A stretch of 64,000 bases of DNA from Maratus speciosus (taxonomy: Eukaryota > Arthropoda > Arachnida > Araneae > Salticidae), in contig OZ010792.1 of assembly GCA_963932465.1 (NCBI GenBank), forward strand, positions 110,850,935 to 110,914,934, in the 5' to 3' direction. The notes beneath the pieces are model-generated. The model searched no databases. It worked only from the letters and a program-made list of their open reading frames with translations, and was not told the origin of the DNA. How positions within the stretch are numbered: position 1 is the stretch's first letter; the number at the start of each line of letters is the position of its first letter. Of the stretch, positions 58,703-64,000 are shown piece after piece. Both the position numbers and the translations under genes were made by a program.

Positions 58703-59099
58703 TGTCAGAGCTGTCCTTCTTGCTTAAATGAGCAATAGAAATATTGCATTTTGACCTCAAAATTTTTGAAAAATAATTTTTTTCTCATTACGGAATAAAA
58801 ATACAATTACTAACTTACGCCAATCTGTTACTTATTATTCATTCCTAATTATAAATAATTTTTAATGTAGTCTTTTCATTCGTAAGGCTAATAATCAAAA
58901 TTGAAATTTTAAGCATGTCGACAAAACCTCGATTTTGCATCCACTTTTAATGTTAAGTTTTAATACTTAAATAATCAATCCTGAGATCTATTATTTTACA
59001 TTTACTCATAAATAGATATGATCTACTTATAGACTGATTTTCATTAGAATCTGTGACATGTCTGCCACAGCTGATTTGCTCATTTTGCATGGAATGACT
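57243..59099. mobile_element. 1.86-kb TIR element holding a tRNA-like sequence
   Basis: The left end is ATCATTCCACGTAAAATGAG then CAAA; the inverted right end GTCATTCCATGCAAAATGAG then CAAA, matching at 21 of 24. The interior is A+T-rich with two poly-A stretches and the tRNA-like segment at 58375-58449. No transposase frame is seen and no target duplication was resolved. Confidence 0.65.
58375..58449 (+). tRNA. tRNA-like sequence, probably pseudogene or SINE head
   Basis: The acceptor arms GTCCGGG and TCCGGAC pair over seven bases (one G-T). The D arm is GCTC...GAGC, the anticodon stem CTGGC/GCCAG, and the T arm CCTGG-TTCGAAT-CCTGG has one mismatch. The internal promoter boxes are intact: TAGCTCAGATGG (A) and GGTTCGAATCC (B). 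The anticodon loop reads GGCTTCA, which lacks the near-universal T at loop position 2, so no sound anticodon can be assigned. No intron is seen. It is likely transcribable by Pol III but not a working tRNA. A tRNA-derived SINE head is the main alternative; I see no clear SINE body or 3' tail. Confidence 0.55.
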
Positions 59100-59144
59100 C
59101 ATAAGCTATTGTTATTTCATAACGACTGTTTTTTCCTTCTCTAG

Positions 59145-59352
59145 CGCTGTCGCAAACGGATATTTGGTTCAAAACACCAACTTCACAGCATTTTCTGAAA
59201 AATCTTCTGCCTTTGCCGAAAAACGAAAAAAATCCAGTTCGATTACGCGCTTTCTTAATAAGAACATCCGCCAGTTTGAGACATTTCCGAACAAAAATGA
59301 ATAAAAAAATGTGTCAAAAAGTAGGCAGTTTGGATTTGAGAACAGTCCTAAA
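59145..59352 (-). mobile_element. Family A fragment
   Basis: ATATTTGGTTCAAAACACCA, TTTTCTGAAAAATCTTCTGC and GGCAGTTTGGATTTGAGAAC follow the family order, ending in GAACAGTCCTAAAC. Confidence 0.6.
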
Positions 59353-60441
59353 CAGGGAGTACAGGAATGTAAAGCCCCTTTGAAAAAAGAAAGTAATAAA
59401 ATAAAAATAAAACAAACAAAATTTCAATTCTTCATTTTGAAAAAAGTCGGTAGAAATTTATTTTTGTATTTATAACTATTTTTCATTTGTTAAGTTTCTG
59501 TGTTGTTCTTTAAAATGTTTGAAAAATGTCTTTGTAAAAAATTCTTAGTTTAGCTGATTTCAAATTTAGATTTTTCAGTTTTAAAATCACGATCTAGGTT
59601 GCGGGCCTTGGAGATTTCTATTCAAAAATGTCGCCCCTTCCTGGATTTCGCTGTGCCCATAGGTTAAATTGAAGATCATACTTTTACTTAAGGTTTAAAA
59701 AATAGAATTAATATCTACTGCTTAATGCAATTTACCTTATTAGTTTTTCTGATAATTTCTATAAAATATTAAAAATTATTTCCTCATTATTATTGCTGTA
59801 CAAATAGTTTTACTGCTAATGTCTCAACAATGTGTGCAAACTACATATGGGAAAACACAATAGCAACAAACATAAGCAATTTTGACAATCAAATTTAGCT
59901 CCAAAATCAAATATCTTCGATGTATTGCAGAATTATCGATAATGTCCAAGAAAATATGAGGTGAAGTCCTAAGATTATCTCCCCAAGAAGAAATGGAAAT
60001 AGAAAACTACGTTACTTCTGAGTTGTTTAAATGAACATCCCCCATCCCATTTTTTCTGTTTTAAAAACTAATTTTTAACTATGGTTTTTTTAATTTTTAA
60101 GCTTCCGACTACCAAAGCGGTTTCATTGGACCCAAAACCAATTTTTGTCCAATAATTTTTGTTACTCGAGCAGAAATAAGTTTTTATTCGTTTTAATCTA
60201 TTTTTTCTTTCTGTTTCGTATAGATTATGTATTATTCATAAGTATAAATCAGCAGTTTATTTGGAATTTGATATTCTATTATATTTACATATCGCTCACC
60301 CACAAGAAAAGTGACACATATTGCAAAAATTCATTTTGCATTTTATTTTACTAACAGGTCTGTCATAGCCACGTCTTGCTGCAGAAAACGTTTCATAAGT
60401 GTAGTTATCCGGTATTACGCTATATGTCCATTCGTGACCAC
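59353..60441. other. A+T-rich interval without recognised gene
   Basis: No bounded element, RNA gene or convincing frame was seen. Confidence 0.5.
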
Positions 60442-60557
60442 ATAAGGGTGTTCTAAAATCCAAAAGGGCAACTTTCTGACATAAGTTTTAATTTATTTTT
60501 GTTCGAAAATGCATGAAACTAGCTGGTGTTGTTGTTCAGAAACAAGTCATCGTGCTG

Positions 60558-60588
<31 letters not shown>

Positions 60589-60882
60589 AAACGCAATAGA
60601 TCTTTCAGAAAACAGTGTCAAAGTGGATATTTTGAATCAAGTTTCTGCGTGAATGGAAAATAAATACTCAAGAGCGGGCGAAAAACGTGTTTGTCACGTG
60701 ATCAAAAACGCTTATAACGCAATAGGTAATTGATTGATTAAAAAAATGGAAAAAACAGTTCAATTCCAAATCGCTTCCATGATCAGGCTTTCCAATTTTA
60801 CATCTTTCCGTTAAAAAATGAATTCGTAAATGTGTCAGAACGTTTTGCGCTTTTTGAGCAGAGCAGTTAAGAACAGCCTTAA
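60442..60882 (+). mobile_element. Family A element, full-length copy
   Basis: ATAAGGGTGTTCTAAAATCC on the left (one base from TTAA) and AAGAACAGCC then TTAA on the right. A poly-T of about 27 lies at 60560-60586. Confidence 0.85.
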
Positions 60883-61004
60883 TGGTGTGCATTGCGTGGA
60901 GAGGTAAAGTTACTGAACCCTTCAAACCTCATCTAAGTCTTCATTCTTAAGGATTTTATGCTTTTATCCACGTTTTCATTGTTGCATGCAAGGCTAAACG
61001 CTAT

Positions 61005-61299
61005 CACAGAAAAAAATACGATCTAAAACGGGTAGAAAGATTCTTAAGTATGAGGTTACCCAATTTGGGTCCATATGTCGGTTTTGGTTACCACTGTGTA
61101 TCCATTTTGGGCACAGTTAAATAACCATTATGGGAAAAAAAATTGAATCCCAAAATGGGTATTTAACAGTGCCCAAAATGGATACGCAGGGGTAACCAAA
61201 ACAGCCATATGAACCCAAATTGGATAACCTCATATCTAAGAATCATTCTACCCAATTCGGGTATTTTTCTACCCGTTTTAGGTCTTATTTTTTTCTGTG
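61005..61299. mobile_element. Foldback MITE, CACAGAAAAAAATA termini
   Basis: It is an almost complete palindrome. Left arm words CTAAAACGGGTAGAAAGATT and GGTTACCCAATTTGGGT are mirrored on the right, with nested inverted pairs CCATTTTGGGCAC/GTGCCCAAAATGG near the centre. TAT lies directly outside both ends (61002-61004 and 61300-61302). Confidence 0.85.
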
Positions 61300-61797
61300 T
61301 ATAATTTCCTGTTGCAGTAAAATCCCGCAAATCTTCTTTTGCCTCACCTGTAAAATTTAGTTTTGTCGAGATAATGTCACTTTTCTTGTGAGTGAGCGAT
61401 ATATGGGAATGGGACCCGATAGAAGTAATTCTTGTATAGTTTTTGTTTCGGCAGTCGGATGGTTAAATTCAAATTGTATTTTTAAATAATAAAAAAATTG
61501 TATTGACTCAATTTTAAATTTACCCAGCAACTCAAAAAAAAAAAAAAAAAAAGAAAGAAAGAAAAAGGAAAAGGAAAGAAAGAGAAAATAATTAAAATAA
61601 ATAAAACTATATATGTATATAAATATAGATAATACAAAACTTATTTCAGTTTTAAGACTTTAAAACATACGCTTTTATTTTTTATAAAATGACGTCATTC
61701 GCATCCTCTGAAGAATTCCTCATTTACGATCCAGTCTTAAACAACATCTACAGTAAAGTACTCATATGACGCCACTATCGCTGAATAATACACAAAT

Positions 61798-61830
<33 letters not shown>

Positions 61831-62232
61831 AATCGGCTATCTAATGATTCACATGCCTTTGTTTGTTTGTAATGTAGATAATTAAATTAAATATAGTTTA
61901 TAATTAGCTCCATGTTTTATCAGAAACCATTTATTTATATTTTTTCAAAATAGCACGTACTTTAATTAATTTTTTTTTTCAGTAGTTATGGGAAAATGGC
62001 AACAAAAGGATATAATTGCTATTTTCCAACTATTTTTTCTTTATTTTCTACAGAAATGGAGTACTTGAGTTGCCAAAATTAAACAAATGGCGCTAAAAAC
62101 TACAAAAAAATTAATATCTCAAAATTAAATTGAGATGCAGTTTTCAAACAAATTGCATTAAAAAGTACTTTTTTCCCCAATACGACGGTATAAAAATTGA
62201 AAATGTGCGATGCTTAGAAGTTAAACAAATTG
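61300..62232. other. Simple-repeat-rich interval
   Basis: A purine-rich tract lies at 61532-61595 and a poly-A of about 31 at 61799-61829. No gene was seen. Confidence 0.5.
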
Positions 62233-62240
62233 CAGTAGAG

Positions 62241-62547
62241 CAGTGGCGCACCCAGGATTAAGCTTTGGAGGGGGCTAGCATATTTTAGAGCTCTTCGGCA
62301 AGCCGGGCAACTCGGTCTAATTTTCTTACATTTCCTTCGGAATGGACGAGACGGGTCGAGCCCGGACATATAATTTTTCTGTTGACTTGAACAGAGCTGT
62401 AATCAAACAGTGAAGTCAAGGGGAGGGGTGTGGCTCTGAAAATTTTTGATGGGGCTAATTCGGAAGGCTTAAACATGTTTGACAAAATATGTATAGATTG
62501 TTTTAAGTAGTAAGTATTAAATATGTTATATTTCAAATTTTGTAAAA

Positions 62548-62595
<48 letters not shown>

Positions 62596-62757
62596 GACAA
62601 AGATTAATATTTTTCAAAATTTCCATTGTTCTAAAGATCTATTAAAAATAATAAAAACAACCTATTATAATTTTAGAAAACTTTAAACAGTAAATCTAGT
62701 CTCGTGGTCTGGGAGGGGCTTCAGCCCCCTTAGCTCCCCCCGTGGGTGCCGCGAATG
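62241..62757. mobile_element. Non-autonomous hAT element, perfect 8-bp TSD
   Basis: The left end CAGTGGCGCACCCAGGATTA is of classic hAT form; the right end reads CCGTGGGTGCCGCGAATG. CAGTAGAG flanks both sides (62233-62240 and 62758-62765). The interior has a poly-A run at 62557-62591 and phrases GGGCTTCAGCCCCC and GGGGGCTAGC. The frames inside show no transposase motif. Confidence 0.9.
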
Positions 62758-62765
62758 CAGTAGAG

Positions 62766-63568
62766 TATTTAACAGTACAATGATACATCTGCTTTGTTTT
62801 ACGGCTGGCTTATACAACGGAACGTTATTTTTTGGAGACGAACCTTTAATAGCTGGGAGAAAGAAATAGCACACCGGGAGCTAATAAATATAATAATAAA
62901 ATTACGTTAATATCAGTTTCATGTTGAAATTCCCATTTATGTATGAAAATAAATGCGAATGGAATGAAAAAGATAGTGTAATTTTATCGTTGTCTTTCAT
63001 CACCTAACCATGCTAACATTTATCTTTCTTTTTATGAAACGTGGTCCCTATCATTTCTTTCAAACACAAGTGGTGCAAAAGAAATAAAATTCTAAAGCGT
63101 TACCTCGATTCCATGTTGAAGGGAAAAATTTAAAGAAAATCGTAGATAGTTTCGGATTGAATCTAACATAAGAGAAAAGAAGAAATAATGCGGCATTAGA
63201 TAGAAAAACGAAATAATTGGAAGATATTTTCTTTTAAATGATAATTTTAACGATTATTTTTGTTGAATAAAATTTAACGATTCAAAGGTGTTATATAACA
63301 AGAAGAAGAAGAAAAAGAGGACTAGAAAAAACTGCCTTTTTATCAGATTTAATTTATGCGCTTGGGTGGTTAAGACAGTATTTCTAAACCTTTTTAATCT
63401 TTACGGCACACTGAATCCCACGATTAGATACTTCCGTGGATTAGGATGATTGGAAAATATTTGAATTAAATATATTCCTCTTTCAAGTAATTTAATAACA
63501 CAAACAGAAAAGCTTTTCAATTGAGAGAAAATCGACAGATTGCAACATTTGTTTGTTTGTTTATTATT

Positions 63569-63584
<16 letters not shown>
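62766..63584. other. A+T-rich interval with one hAT-like end
   Basis: CAGTATTTCTAAACCTTTTT at 63377 followed by ACGGCACAC is of hAT terminal style; no partner end was found in the window. No gene was seen. Confidence 0.4.
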
Positions 63585-63601
<17 letters not shown>

Positions 63602-63660
63602 TACGCTATCGTACGTGGCACATTATATATATATATATTACGCTATCGTACGTGGCACAG
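63585..63660 (+). repeat. Tandem duplication of (TA)n plus unique 24-mer
   Basis: The phrase ATTACGCTATCGTACGTGGC with ACA follows a (TA)n tract twice, about 43 bp apart. Confidence 0.9.
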
Positions 63661-64000
63661 AAATCGCGATTATTTGTTAATTGTTTAATGGCAACGCCCG
63701 AATAAAACTCATCTCATTGGTTATTATTGAACATAATTTAATGCATCTCCATACCTATAAGAGGGTTACTTTAGGGTGACCCTGTTCTGTCGCCAAATGC
63801 TGCCAAGTTTGTCGCCAACTTGGCAATATATCACCAAATTTGGCGACCAAAATTAGTCGCCAAAAGTCGATACCTCTAATATTTCGCCAAATTCTCATAG
63901 ACTTCCATTGTAAACCAATAGAGTTTACTTGCTTACATAAAATCAACAAATTGAGATATTTTAATGCAACAAAAACTAATATTATATTAATTATATTTAA
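63661..64000. other. Interval with clustered TCGCCAA words
   Basis: GTCGCCAAATGC, TGTCGCCAACTTGGCA, TTGGCGACC, AGTCGCCAAAAG and TTCGCCAAATT cluster at 63790-63895, including the palindromic pair TGCCAAGTT/AACTTGGCA. No gene was seen. Confidence 0.5.

Noticed and set aside
63755..63949. 64-codon minus-strand frame
   Set aside because: It reads across clustered TCGCCAA repeats with no known motif.

Overview
This is an A+T-rich (by eye about 70%) eukaryotic, repeat-dominated stretch with no intact protein-coding gene that I can defend. The content points to an arthropod, and a chelicerate such as a spider is my best guess. The evidence is mariner and BEL/Pao fragments of arthropod type, many hAT, piggyBac-like and pogo/Tigger-like non-autonomous transposons, long homopolymer runs, microsatellites, and a tRNA-derived repeat head. 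The lineage call is inference. Almost every open frame in the window is a short chance frame in A+T-rich repeats.

Layout. 0-3.8 kb: one copy of a dispersed repeat, a 1.5-kb TTAA-bounded palindrome, a smaller inverted repeat and a piggyBac-like element. 5.8-8.9 kb: small repeats, a foldback MITE, and the first copies of an abundant TTAA-bounded family (called family A here). 9.57-14.9 kb: a palindromic mariner derivative made of two inverted 5' ends, split at a TA by a 4.6-kb element that carries a ~145-bp tandem array. 17.4-19.5 kb: a second copy of the 0.1-0.65 kb repeat, split by a TIR element with a 5-bp target duplication that itself holds a hAT element with a perfect 8-bp duplication. 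20.5-33 kb: pogo-like ends, TA-target elements with reiterated terminal motifs, foldback elements and more family A. 32.7-34.3 kb: two hAT elements in directly abutting targets at the edge of a GC-raised segment that could be an exon. 36.3-39.7 kb: a pogo-like element between ~110-bp direct repeats. 40.4-44 kb: a TIR element, then two head-to-tail elements of hairpin plus ~150-bp tandem repeats. 44.2-46.5 kb: a TA-target element split by a hAT. 47.8-50.3 kb: another pair of hairpin-headed tandem-repeat elements. 50.9-51.6 kb: the only clear coding relics besides mariner, a BEL/Pao reverse transcriptase piece and a Tigger-type transposase tail. 53-64 kb: more TTAA elements, a 1.86-kb TIR element holding a tRNA-like sequence, a foldback MITE and a hAT with a perfect target duplication.

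The elements do not form a working pathway. They form a layered record of insertions: several boundaries are fixed by target duplications, and nesting gives a relative order of events. The most unusual points are the inverted-mariner composite, the shared architecture of three sequence-unrelated tandem-repeat element families, and the long direct repeat that abuts a pogo-like element.
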